64,000 nt of DNA from Siphonodentalium dalli. Its lineage: Eukaryota; Mollusca; Scaphopoda; Gadilida; Siphonodentaliidae. Each line of letters opens with the position of its first letter. Within the stretch, counting starts at the first letter, position 1. The position numbers were made by a program, and so were the translations under genes. The stretch spans positions 129,403,989 through 129,467,988 of the forward strand of contig CP136068.1 of assembly GCA_032622095.1 (NCBI GenBank), written 5' to 3'. The notes beneath the pieces are model-generated. The model did not search any database. It saw nothing but the letters and a program-made list of their open reading frames with translations, and was not told the origin of the DNA. Below are positions 12,540-23,900 of the stretch, in pieces.

Positions 12540-14107
12540 GACTAGGCGATGACTAGATCCATTTGATCTTTGTGTCATGGCTTACGCCATCAAAGATCCA
12601 TGGCGTGCGTCAAACAACATAGGCGGCTATAATTCCTATAAAAGTAACAATTAGGACCAACGCATATGTATTTATCAACTAAATACAAATACAAGTGTGA
12701 AACCATCCACTCACCTACGTGTCAATTATCCTTAAAATCCGACAGATAACAGAACGTAAACACTGACATGTCGTGTGTTCGTCGACCATTGCATGTGACC
12801 CGTAATTTCATGAATCCCCCTGTGAGTTCCCCGTGCGCACGGCAAGGTAATCACATGCGTTCACATTGAGTGTACAATTCAGGTTGCCCTGATACAATTC
12901 AAGTTGAGGGGAACTACAATCTGCGCATGCGTGTAGTTTTTACAAATTACCAACTCCAATTTGTTACACATGCGTACTGTTAACATCCTGGTACAGTAAT
13001 GCGAGTTGCAGAATCATGTTTGCCATGCACGAGACGCACGTAGTCATGTGATATGTTAGCTCCTCCTGCTTCGGCCATTTAACCACGTTTTGTCAACATG
13101 TTTTCCGACTGGATTTTTGGATTAAATTATTACGGAATTATACACACGTTCTGGTAGGTGTCAGAGCTAATATATATTGCAATATTGTTAACATTAATGA
13201 CTATGTTAGTTGATTTGTAAAATTAAGTGTATTTAAAAAAATTAAATAGCCGTCTAAGCTGATGCGCCGCCGCGGTTAGTCTGACCAGACCTGGTAATAT
13301 GGCTAAGGCCATCCAGGTCTGACCGCGGCGGCGCATCAGCTTAGACGGCTATTTAATTTTTTTAAATACACTTAATTTTACAAATCAACTAACATAGTCA
13401 TTAATGTTAACAATATTGCAATATATATTAGCTCTGACACCTACCAGAACGTGTGTATAATTCCGTAATAATTTAATCCAAAAATCCAGTCGGAAAACAT
13501 GTTGACAAAACGTGGTTAAATGGCCGAAGCAGGAGGAGCTAACATATCACATGACTACGTGCGTCTCGTGCATGGCAAACATGATTCTGCAACTCGCATT
13601 ACTGTACCAGGATGTTAACAGTACGCATGTGTAACAAATTGGAGTTGGTAATTTGTAAAAACTACACGCATGCGCAGATTGTAGTTCCCCTCAACTTGAA
13701 TTGTATCAGGGCAACCTGAATTGTACACTCAATGTGAACGCATGTGATTACCTTGCCGTGCGCACGGGGAACTCACAGGGGGATTCATGAAATTACGGGT
13801 CACATGCAATGGTCGACGAACACACGACATGTCAGTGTTTACGTTCTGTTATCTGTCGGATTTTAAGGATAACTGACACGTAGGTGAGTGGATGGTTTCA
13901 CACTTGTATTTGTATTTAGTTGATAAATACATATGCGTTGGTCCTAATTGTTACTTTTATAGGAATTATAGCCGCCTATGTTGTTTGACGCACGCCATGG
14001 ATCTTTGATGGCGTAAGCCATGACACAAAGATCAAATGGATCTACGCCGCGGTCAGACCTGGATGGCCTTAGCCATATTACCAGGTCTGGTCAGACTAGG
14101 CGATGAC
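12540..14107. repeat. 1.54 kb near-perfect palindrome between 14 bp direct repeats
   Basis: Arms 12554-13276 and 13322-14044 are each 723 bp and almost perfectly complementary (I noticed one A/G difference, in CTACGTGTCAATTATCC). The 45 bp spacer 13277-13321 plus the adjoining arm bases (TCTGACCAGACCTGGTAATA ... CAGGTCTGACCGCGG) reappears inverted outside the right arm at about 14047-14097. The whole is bounded by the 14-mer GACTAGGCGATGAC at 12540-12553 and 14094-14107, which looks like a target-site duplication or a recombination footprint. The order is therefore arm, spacer, inverted arm, inverted spacer. No ORF is supported. A transcript through it would form a 723 bp dsRNA. Confidence 0.95.
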
Positions 14108-14815
14108 CTGATGACGTCCAATGTATCTATTCACATACAATTTCCACATCATTTCAGCTTCATCCTCATTTAGAAATATGATCAAATATAGAGAATGTAA
14201 ACAAGATAAAACATTTAACTCGTCCTTGGTCTGGACATCAACGAAACATTCTGTAAAAGCATCTTAATATGCGAAATATCGGTCAATGCATCAGAAACAA
14301 CAGAAGCAGAACGTTGCGGCGCTCACATCGCTGTCCTCGTGTCCCCAGGTGTGACCTATTTACACAAATTCACGTGCTGGATGATTTTTGATTCCGTGAC
14401 GCAATAATCAACTGGGCATGTTATTGTACGGTTATAACCGAAATGAACTGTCTCATTGATACTTGGTGTCTCATCGATAGTTGGTCTATATATGATTTTA
14501 CTAACTATGCTGTCATGTATAAATGAGTTTCATTTGGTTTGTGTATGCTATACTGCCAACATTTTTAATTTTTATTTTTTTATCTTTATTTTCTATAGCT
14601 CTTATTACATCATACCCTCTGCTCAAATATTAATTATTAATTAAGGTTTATATTTGGCCCGCCAAATATATCACCATATTATTGATAAATGAAAAATACG
14701 TATTGTTATATATGCACATACGACCAGGGTCATTGTGTACATATTGTGTATATTCCTATGAACAATTCCTTCTCTCTAAAGGGCACTACTTTCACAACCC
14801 ATACAATCCAATCCA
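14108..14815 (+). other. Sequence upstream of LINE ORF2; no ORF1 present
   Basis: No supported ORF. T-rich around 14555-14600. Because ORF2 begins at 14816 without any ORF1-like sequence before it, the element is either 5'-truncated here or of a type without ORF1. Confidence 0.4.
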
Positions 14816-17800
14816 ATGTCAGCAAGTAATGTTGTTACTCTGGATGAGGTCAGGGACTCGGACGCTTATGATTTCGCCGCAAAATGGGCCGATATAGAAG
14901 GAAATAACGCGGATACATATTTAGAGCCTAACATTCTACCAGATAATGATTGTCATTATTTCTCCCCAACACAGGCCCATGACTACTTGAATAAGAAAAC
15001 AAAAAATTCTATTTTTAACTTGAATTGTAGAAGCTTAAATGCAAATTTCGAATCTCTGTGTAACGTTCTGTGCGACTTGAAATCCACCGATGAATTTGAC
15101 ATAATTGCCCTAACAGAAACGTTTAAAATTTATCAATCATCCGATCACCAAATACCGGGTTATCATCCCATGGAATTTAGATGTCGGTCAGACGACGACG
15201 ATGGCAGGGGAGGGGTATGTCTATTCGTTAAAGACAACATTCCATACAAAATTAGACCAGATCTCACTGAATTCATTCCGCATGTAATTGAAACTGTATT
15301 TATAGAAATAAACACAGGAAAGCATAACTCCCATATCATCGGTTGTGTTTACAGGCATAATACAGCACCAAAAGCTGATATAGATAAATTCATGGCGAAA
15401 TTCGATGGTATTTTAGAAAAAATTAAAGATCACACGTCATACATAGCAGGGGACTTCAATATAGACTTACTTAATTTTAACATGCATTCCAAAACAAATG
15501 AGTTTATTAACAATATTTTCACCAGAGGATTCGTGCCCATGATTACCAAGCCAACTCGAATGACAGACCACTCAGCTACTCTAATCGACAACATTTACAC
15601 AAACAATATTCGCAATGAACATAGCGCAGGCATAATTACATGTGACGTATCCGATCATTTCGGCATATTCTATAGCGAACCGCATAAACAAATACACGCA
15701 TCTCACACCCTCGACACAGGCCCAAATACCACCCAAAGATCTTTTAGCGCTAAAAATATCAGTAACTTCAAATCTGTTCTACAAACATGCAAATTTGAAT
15801 CTGTATTAGAATGTAATTCAATTGATCGTGCATATGATAATTTTCTTGAAATCTATGAGACTGCATACGAATTGGCATTTCCACCCAAGAATCGCAAAAT
15901 ACCCAAGAAATTTATAAAACGCCAGCCCTGGATGACAGGAGGTTTGATTAAATCAAGTATCGTAAAGCAAGAATTATATACCAAGAAACTCAAATCAGCA
16001 TCCGATCTAGCCACACATACATACTTAAATTATCGCCAATTATATAATAAACTTCTCAGAAAGAGCAAACAATTATATTACTCACGAAGTCTTGATGAAA
16101 ACAAGAACGATCTGAAGAAAACCTGGACTATACTGAAGGGTGCACTGAAGATGGGAGGGGGCACTGTTAATCATACTAAGGTCCTTTTCGATAACGAGAC
16201 TGTAATTACCTGTCCCAGCCTTATTGCTGACAAATTTAATGAGTACTTCTCGAGTATTGGGCGTAAAACCAGTCAACTTGTAGTGAATGAACACAACGCA
16301 GATTTTTCTGATTATCTCCGGAATAGAATAGAAGACCTTGACAACTTTGATGTTACCCCAACCACAATCCAAGAAATTATTCTAACATGCTTATCAATGA
16401 AAGGTAAATCTAGTATGGACTTTAAAGGGATAACCACTAAACTCATGAAGGAAACAATTGAAACCATAGCTCCGGCATTGAAACATATATTTAACCTTTC
16501 ATTTGAACAAGGAATTGTCCCAGAGAAAATGAAAATAGCAAAGGTTGTTCCAATCCCGAAAAATAACAATGCACACGAAATTTCCGACTATAGACCAATC
16601 GGTATTCTACCTACCTTTTCCAAGTTATTAGAACGAATAATGCAAAAACGCCTAGTAGATTTTTTAACCGAGCACGATATATTGTACAAGCACCAATACG
16701 GCTTCCGTCCTAACCACTCTACTTTCCATCCAATCATACATCTTCTCGACCAAATAGCCAATAACAATGATAAAACAACCAGGGATTCAACAATAGCACT
16801 ATTCCTAGACCTCTCTAAAGCATTTGACACTATAAATCATGATATATTAATTTCAAAATAAGATCATTAGGGATAAGGGGTACTGCCCTGTCTTGGTTCC
16901 AAAGCTATCTAGACAACAGGCAACAATATGTTGAACTTCAGGGAAATAAATCCAAACTAATGGACATAACGTGCGGAGTCCCTCAAGGCTCCATACTCGG
17001 CCCCATAATTTTTTTAATCTACGCAAACGATATGCCAAACGCGACAAGCATGAATATATTGTCTTATGCGGATGATACCACCTTAATGACTAGCGGGGAT
17101 AACGGCACCCAAATTGAAAGTTATGTGAACAATGAACTACGTAATATCTACAATTGGTGTTGCTGCAACAAGCTTTCTATAAATACAGAAAAGAGCAATT
17201 ACATGCTCATGCACCCGGAAAATAACGACACCAAATGGAACACTATGAAAATTCTCTTAAATAACACAGAATTGAAACGCATTGGAAATCGTGAGCACGA
17301 AACCTCAACTAAATTTTTAGGCATTCACATAGATGAAAATCTATCATTTAAAAAACATATATCATCAGTCTGCTCCAAATTAGCGCACGCCATATATCAT
17401 ATAAATAAAGTCAAACACTTTTCCCAGGCAGTGCCCTTAAAACGTTATATTATGCCTTAATCCAAAGTCACTTGGTATACGGAATCCAACTATGGGGTCA
17501 TGTTCCCGAGGTAAAACGAGTCTTTTTATTACAAAAAAGAGCGATATGAATTGTGTGCAATAAAAAGTACAGGAGCCATACCGAACCTTTATCTAAAAAA
17601 GAGAAAATCTTAAAGGTATACGACCTTCACAAAGTCCATACTACTCTATTCATGCATGACTGGTATTACAACCGCTTACCTGAATCTTTCTCGCAAATGT
17701 TCACTAAACGTATTGCCGGACCCGATACTAGACAACAGCGCCCACTATTCCTCAAAACCCCAAGAACCACATTTTCCGGACAGCTACCGTTTCATGCATT

Positions 17801-17918
17801 CCCAACCTCATGGAACAATTTAGATAACACCATGACTAAAAATCAAAGTAGGCACATATTCAAAAAACATATCACAGAAAAAATAATAAGCGCATATTCT
17901 AACAATATCAAATGCTGA
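14816..17918 (+). pseudogene. Non-LTR retrotransposon (LINE) ORF2: endonuclease + reverse transcriptase, inactivated
   Basis: The first open block (14816-16861, 681 codons) starts at ATGTCAGCAAGTAATG. Residues ~65-285 are an apurinic-like endonuclease: NCRSLN (catalytic Asn ~70), LTET (Glu 101), RGGVCLFV, GDFNIDL (212-218) and SDH (279-281). Reverse transcriptase follows from ~570: SDYRPIGILP, YGFRPNHST, then FLDLSKAFD with the box-A Asp. A one-base shift near 16858 moves the frame; the next block (16960-17460) has GVPQGSILGP, YADDTTLM (catalytic YADD) and FLGIHIDENLSF. A second shift near 17457 leads to YGIQLWGH, an in-frame TGA near 17547 and a final block 17553-17918. Motif order and the SDH-type endonuclease fit the Jockey/CR1-like group; finer placement needs a tree. 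It nicks DNA and copies element RNA by target-primed reverse transcription. Two shifts and one stop make this copy dead. Confidence 0.95.
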
Positions 17919-18560
17919 ATGACCCCAAAATGACTCGTTCCCATCTACATGTCATTGTTAACAACCATGACTAATGTCATGATGATCCGACCAAAGCTAC
18001 GACCTGTAGCCCGTGCCAAAGTATTTAGTCATGCAAAGAGTAAAATCCAAGTTGGCTACTGGCGGACATGTTTTTTGGCCGAAAGACCCCAAAATGACTC
18101 GTTCCCATCTACATGTCAATATTAACACCCACGACAAATTTCATGATGATCAGAAGAACAGTATGACCTGTAGCCCGTGCCAATGGATTAATTTTTTTAA
18201 TCCAAGATGGCCACTGGCAGCCATGTTTTTTTGCCGAATGGCCCCAACATGACTCGTTCCCATCTACTTATTAATGTCAACAGCTGTGACATATTTCATA
18301 ATGATCCGACCAAAGGTACGACCTGTAGCCCGTGCCCAAGGATTTATTCATGCAAAGAGTAAAATCCAAGATGGCTGCTGCCGGCCATGTTTTTTGGCCC
18401 AATGACCCCAAAATGACTCGTTCCCATCTACATGTCATTGTTAACATCGATGACAAATTTCATTATGATCAGATGAACAGTTCGACCTGTAGCCCGTGCT
18501 AATGGATTGAAATTCAAGATGGCCGCTGGCGGCCATGTTTTTTTGCCGAATGACACAAAA
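17919..18560 (+). repeat. Tandem ~160 bp repeats (four units) after LINE ORF2
   Basis: The landmark AATGACTCGTTCCCATCTAC recurs at about 17930, 18087, 18248 and 18413. Each unit continues TGT-AACA-C-ATGACAAATTTCAT, CGACCTGTAGCCCGTGCC and ends AAGATGGC-GCTGGCGGCCAT. They start within 15 bp of the LINE stop codon, so they may be its 3' UTR array or a separate satellite. Diverged units of the same family lie inside the giant inverted repeat at 20360-20935 and its mirror. The core AAGATGGC-GC resembles the YY1 site. Confidence 0.85.
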
Positions 18561-19112
18561 ACAAGAAATTATGGCATTGAAATCCATGTAAAAAGGACGA
18601 TGGCATGCACTATCCAGAAATCTATGTGAATAATGTGATGGACGTATATATGAATGTCAAGATTTAAATAACCATGCGTATTACATGAATATATGATTTT
18701 TCGACTGGCCCATTGTCAATTTGGGTGAAGATTAAGTACCCTACACTTGGGTTGGAAATTCCAACTGGGGCTCAAATGATTGGAACAAATGGTTCGCCCC
18801 TCCCATAATTTGGGTTGAAAATTAGATTACAACTGCATGCATGGATGCATGCATGTAGCTACATGATTATAGCGTATATGCGATTTGGGGTCCACCACAT
18901 AAGGCCGGCCATTGGGAAACTCATTCTGGACAGGGGGGGGGGGGGCGGAAAAAAACTACGGGACACAACGTACCGGTGGGTGGGGGGTACCTAGGCGTCA
19001 AAAATTTACACGTAAATTTTTTCCTTATTCATTTAGGGGGGGTTGTCGGAAAAAATTTGCATGTCATTTTTTTCCAAATATGTATTTTCAGACTCACAAC
19101 TTCAATTTTCTC
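18561..19112 (+). other. Non-coding sequence with poly-G/CGGAAAAA element
   Basis: No gene. At 18925-19060 two G-runs (12 and 7 G) are followed by CGGAAAAAA or TCGGAAAAAATT. This motif pairing recurs at about 19600, 23090 and 24065 and in the mirrored arm. ATGCATGCATG runs lie near 18834-18860. Confidence 0.55.
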
Positions 19113-19442
19113 TCATTTTATAGAATATGGATTAACCTTAATATCCAAATCATATATACATGAGTAGTACAATCCACCTAAAACAATTTTGGATAACCAC
19201 TGTCTTGGTTTACATGTGATATTGACCCCATTAACCCTCTTAATAATGCCTACTATGTCAGTGTCTACCAGTCGAATGCAGAATTCTACCCTGCGATCGC
19301 TTATCTGGCAAATTTTTACTGCAGAACTATCCCATGTATTAAACAATTTCTCCTCCAATGGTATCAGAAAACAGTTATATGCTGGTATCTCACTCATCTC
19401 ATTTGCATCTTTTTCAAAGTCGAGGTAATGACTAGTTGTCAT
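19113..19442 (-). CDS. Unrecognised 109-residue ORF, possible first exon
   Basis: The frame opens with MTTSHYLDFEKDANEMSEIP and runs 109 codons with ordinary amino-acid composition (acidic start, then mixed hydrophobic and charged residues, five Cys), unlike the low-complexity ORFs around it. No domain is recognised. It lies just outside the giant inverted repeat and points away from the promoter-like cluster at 19.8-20.3 kb, so it could be a 5' exon of a host gene driven from there. An AG|GTGGAT donor-like site occurs near the end. A chance ORF is the main alternative. Confidence 0.3.
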   Translation of the reverse strand: MTTSHYLDFEKDANEMSEIPAYNCFLIPLEEKLFNTWDSSAVKICQISDRRVEFCIRLVDTDIVGIIKRVNGVNITCKPRQWLSKIVLGGLYYSCIYDLDIKVNPYSIK

Positions 19443-19815
19443 TTTTTAAAGTGCATACAAAGCGTTGCGATCACAATATATACATAATATAAACTAAGTT
19501 ACCAAGCACCTTCTCGTGAATTGTATGCTCCGGTGTTTTTTTCGGTTTCCGGTCAAACCGAGTTGTTGTCCGGCTGGGGTAGATTTGATTTTTCTAAGGG
19601 GGGGGGGGGGGCGAATGGTCAGTGGAAAAAACTGCAGTTTTTGCTGTTGGGGGGGGGGGGGGGTACCCAAACCGAAGAAAACAGTTTTTTCCACCCTGTG
19701 TCTGCATCCCCCCCCCCCTGTTCATTTTTTAATTGGTCTGGCTGTCTGTCTTTCGGATCCCCAGTACATTGCGATTTTCTTTAAGTGTGCTATGTCGTTG
19801 CAAAACATCAATAAC

Positions 19816-20260
19816 TTTCGCGGGAAAATGCGCGTGCCAGTATGACGTCGCTTTGGATACAACATATGACGTCACATAACAGTTTACTGTAAAGCGTGAA
19901 TGTGCTTTTACAAATTTACTAAACTAAAGAAAAGTTTATTAAGTGATATTACAAACATTTTAGGCATTTACGAGATGAGTCACGTTGTTTTTGCGATGTG
20001 GCTAACGAATTTGTGCAGTTTTAATTTTTTCGTAATTTCCGTAATTTTCCGACTGGCATAGCAACCCGAGTCCGGTTGGCAATATTTAAGTAATGATTAT
20101 TGTTATAATTATAAACCATGTAATACGATCACGCAATGAATACCGCTATTTTGGCTATATGCAAAGTTACATTTTGTAGTTTTAATTTAATTGCAATGAC
20201 GTTTCAAGATGGCGGCCCCTCAAATTCAAGATGGCGGCGCGCCTAATTCAAGATGGCGGC
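19816..20260. promoter_or_regulatory. Promoter-like cluster: E2F-like, two CRE-like, three YY1-like sites
   Basis: TTTCGCGGGAAA (about 19816) fits an E2F site; TGACGTCG at 19843 and TGACGTCA at 19867 are CRE-like; CAAGATGGCGGC occurs at 20205, 20227 and 20249, exactly 22 bp apart, and matches the YY1 consensus. The interval is GC-richer at its 3' end. A copy sits in the other arm (about 29620-30065), where the E2F-like core has an extra C. Direction and target are unknown. Function is inference from motif identity. Confidence 0.45.
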
Positions 20261-20287
20261 GCCCATGTTCGAAAGCGAACTTAGTAT

Positions 20288-20356
20288 AAGGACGACAAGC
20301 GCATATGTTGCTACGCAACACATGCGCGGCTGGGCTGCGCCCAGCTGGTCGTCCTT
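20288..20356. other. T-shaped (three-way junction) palindromic structure, left copy
   Basis: Outer stem AAGGACGAC/GTCGTCCTT (20288-20296 with 20348-20356) encloses two hairpins side by side: 20299-20327 (13 bp stem GCGCATATGTTGC, loop TAC, one mismatch) and 20329-20345 (7 bp stem GCTGGGC, loop TGC). A separate small palindrome GTTCGAAAGCGAAC lies at 20267-20280. The fold can form in DNA or RNA. In the right arm (29524-29592) the outer stem is longer (12 bp). Confidence 0.8.
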
Positions 20357-20359
20357 AAA

Positions 20360-20935
20360 TTACTCGTTCTCATCTAGATGTCAATGTCAACAGCCATGAC
20401 AAATCTCATAATGATCCAACCAAAGGTACTACGACCTGTAGCCCATGCCAAAGGATTTAGTCATGCAGAGTAAAATCCAAGATGGCTGCTGGCGGCCATA
20501 TTTTTTGTCCGAACGACCCCAAAATGACTCGCTCCCATCTACATGTCAATATTAACATCGATGATAAATTTCATGATGATCAGACAAACAGTACTACCTG
20601 TAGCCCGTGCTAATGGATTGAAATTTGAAATTCAAGATGGCCACTGGCGGCCATGTTTTTTGGCCCAATGACCCCAAAATGGCTACATGTCAATATTAAC
20701 ATCGATGACAAATTTCATGAAGATCCGACCAAAGCTACGACCTGTAGCCCATGCAGAAGGATTTAGTCATCCAAAGAGTAAAATCCAAGATGGCTGCTGG
20801 CGGCCATATTTTTTGTCCGAACGACCCCAAAATGACTCGTTCCCATCTACATGTACATGTCAATGTCAACAGGCATGACAAATTTCATAATGATCCGACC
20901 AAAGGTACGACCTGTAGCCAGTGCTAAAGGAAATT
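20360..20935 (+). repeat. ~160 bp repeat units inside the left arm
   Basis: Three to four diverged units of the family at 17919-18560, recognisable by CTCGTTCTCATCTAGATGTC, GACCTGTAGCCCATGCC and AAGATGGCTGCTGGCGGCCA. Mirrored in the right arm at about 28955-29522. Confidence 0.8.
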
Positions 20936-23900
20936 GTTGACGAGTCACGCACACACACACGGATGACGGATACCAAGCCATGGCAAATGGCTCAAACTTT
21001 ACAAAGTAAAGTTGAGCTAAAAATGTAGGAATAAAAGCTCGGACAAAATTATACATTTTGCAAAGATTTTCTAAGTCGAAAAATGGGGATGTAACGCCAC
21101 CATAAAAAGTCTGACAGATGTCATAATCGCAGGTCCCCATGTTGTTGATGTCTGTGTCAACTTCCACGGAATATGATCAGAAAACAGCTGAGAAAAACTC
21201 CAGACAAATTTATGTCCACAGACAAGCTGATTGGAGTATAAACCCCCTTCTCCACAACCGCGTTGCAGGGGGTATAATTAATGGACAAAACATTTCCCCC
21301 CAACCTGTGATATCACTGCGACATAAGACAACAAAATCCAATAATAAAGACATCCACAGCCAGAGGTCAGAGTAGATTTTGTATAGCATTCCTACCAATA
21401 CATCTTTTTTCATTGTAAATTGCTTTGCAGAAATTGGAAAACGCATCACAAATTGCGATGCGAATCCAGTTACATGGATATAGAGCATGTTTGTTATGGA
21501 CGCTACACAAAGTCCAGTAAAGGGCCATAACTCTGGGAAAAAGTGTGAACAAAACTGAAATTGGAATTCCCAGTTTTGAGCTGTGTTGTGAAATGTTAGT
21601 TATGGATAGACAGAATGACACACCGAAAGGAAAGACAGACTGAGGTACATGTACATGTATCACTATATATACCCCTAATCCTTGGTACGGGTACATGTAC
21701 AACTGTACATACTGTATACATGTACTGTACATACTGTTTACATGTACATACTGTATACATGTACATGTACACCAATCAGTAAGCCTGGGGGGGGCGAGCT
21801 TGTGCATGTACATGTACTTACTCATAAAGTAGGTACTGGGCTTACTCACAAGGCCCCCTCCCCTTTGCAAACATTGAGTTAGCCTTCAGGTGCTGACATA
21901 CCATCATGTTTTATATCATTACCATATTTTGGTACTGAAAAAGATAATAATGTGTTTATTTATATCAATAACAAGATAAAATCACATGATAATGACCAGA
22001 AACAGTGACAAGACAGTTCAGCTTCTATACATTTGGGATAAAAAAAAAAAGCACAGATGTGCTTGAGTACATGTATCTTCTCCTACAGGGTACCTGTATT
22101 CTACAGGATAGAAAGACATGATTGTATTCACCTTCCAAATGCTCAACAATGGGGGTGGGCTAAACTGGGCTTATCTACCGGTACGAGGAGACTGGGTTTA
22201 TCCTCGAGGATGGGCTTACTAACGGTTGTATACAGTAATAAGGCCAAAGTAAAAATAAACTATGTTTCCGTACATCGACCGACCCTAAAAATAACCCGCC
22301 GACCCTAAACTTTTTATTGATATTTTGAGAAAAAGTCAAAATTTTCTAAAATTTACTGTTTTTACCACTAATGCTCATAAATATTGATGACCTTTAGTGT
22401 GCAAAACACATGGTTTCTAACATATCCCTGTGAAAAGTTACCATGAATTGACAGCTGTCTCAAAGGCCCCAGGTGTGTGATGGGTTGTGGATTGATGGGC
22501 ATACATTTTGCAATTTTAATTTCCTGAGTGTATTTCGGACTACATGTACATGTATCTCCTGCCTGCTTTATGTCTTGTTTGGGACTTATGGAACACTATC
22601 AACAGACATGGTGGGTGTGTATCTGTATATATACATGTATAGAGGTTATCACCACATATGTTAGGGGTATACAATGTAGCTACGGTCTCCAAAAACCAGG
22701 CATGCTCGGTGGTCGTACTGGCTACCCCCAGACAATGGGATGTAGTCGTCACAATACAAGTACGGTATAATGGCGGTATTATTGGTAAAATTCTTATAAA
22801 AAGTTAGTGACATCAATTTCCTACCAAATTTATGAAAATGTGCTACATGTATGTCATGTACATGTATGTGAATAATAAAAAACATACCTAAACATGAAAT
22901 TTGATTTTTTTTATAAATCTTAATGTATATTTCCACTGTGTTGATCAAGTAATACTTTCCCCACAACACGGGTTGGCATTTTATGTTACTTCGGTCGAGG
23001 TAGTTCAATATTTCTGCAGCTGGATAAAAAATATCAAAATAAAATTAAAAAAAAAATTCCCTACCTACAGGGTTACCGTACCTACCAGGGGGGGGGGGGG
23101 GTCGGAAAAAAAATTGTACCCACCCACCCCACCGCCAATTTTTTTTTCCGTTTTCACAGTTTTTTCCGACCATTTTTTTTATCACCCATCCCCCTTTTAA
23201 CAATAAAACAGAGATTTGCGGGGAAAATTCACTGTAAACAGCTGTATATGAATTTATGTGCATACTATTTATCATGGATGTTAACATGGACATGTAAATA
23301 GGAATGAGTCATTTTTAGGTCATTCGGCCAAAAAAACATGGCTGCCAGCGGCCATCTTGGATTTCAAAATTTGCAACAAAATACAACACGATAACTGCCT
23401 GCAGTCAGTTTACCAGTTAGAATTACATTATTTCTCGCTTTCAAAGTGGTTTTGAAGCCCAACTCATTGCCAAAACACTAAAAAACAAGCAGGAAATTTT
23501 GTTTTAGTTGCGGAAAAAATTGCTTGTTGGTGGCTTTGACCACCCACGCCGAATTTTTGTTTTCACCCCCCCCCTGTACCTACCCTAATTTTTTCGCGCC
23601 GTTACCGGAAACATACAATCTTTTTTCTTTGGCCTAAACAGAATAGATCACTTGATTTAACTGATGACATTAACGATTCAATCAAGACAATCATGCTTGT
23701 ACAACATCCCTGCCTTTAACTTGTTGTTGGCCATTATAAATAAATATTAGCCCCAGTACAAACCGTGGCAGAAAAAGTGTGTAAACAACAGATTCTACCA
23801 TACCCGGTAAGTACGGGTAAAGATCGCACAATCAGTAAAATACCCGAAGTGTCAAAAGTTTACCGGATCGCAGGAGTGTCAAATTATCGACCAGTAACAC

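Noticed and set aside
7748-17918. One full-length LINE joining the ORF1 remnant (7.7 kb) and ORF2 (14.8 kb)
   Set aside because: Seven kilobases of unrelated repeats and a palindrome lie between them, and nothing shows they share a family; kept as separate remnants.
19494-19845. ORFs rich in Gly/Pro around poly-G tracts
   Set aside because: Produced by homopolymer G/C runs; no support as protein.
20288-20356. Viral terminal repeat (T-shaped, parvovirus-like)
   Set aside because: Only the topology is similar. It is internal to a larger repeat, short, and no replication or capsid gene is in the window.
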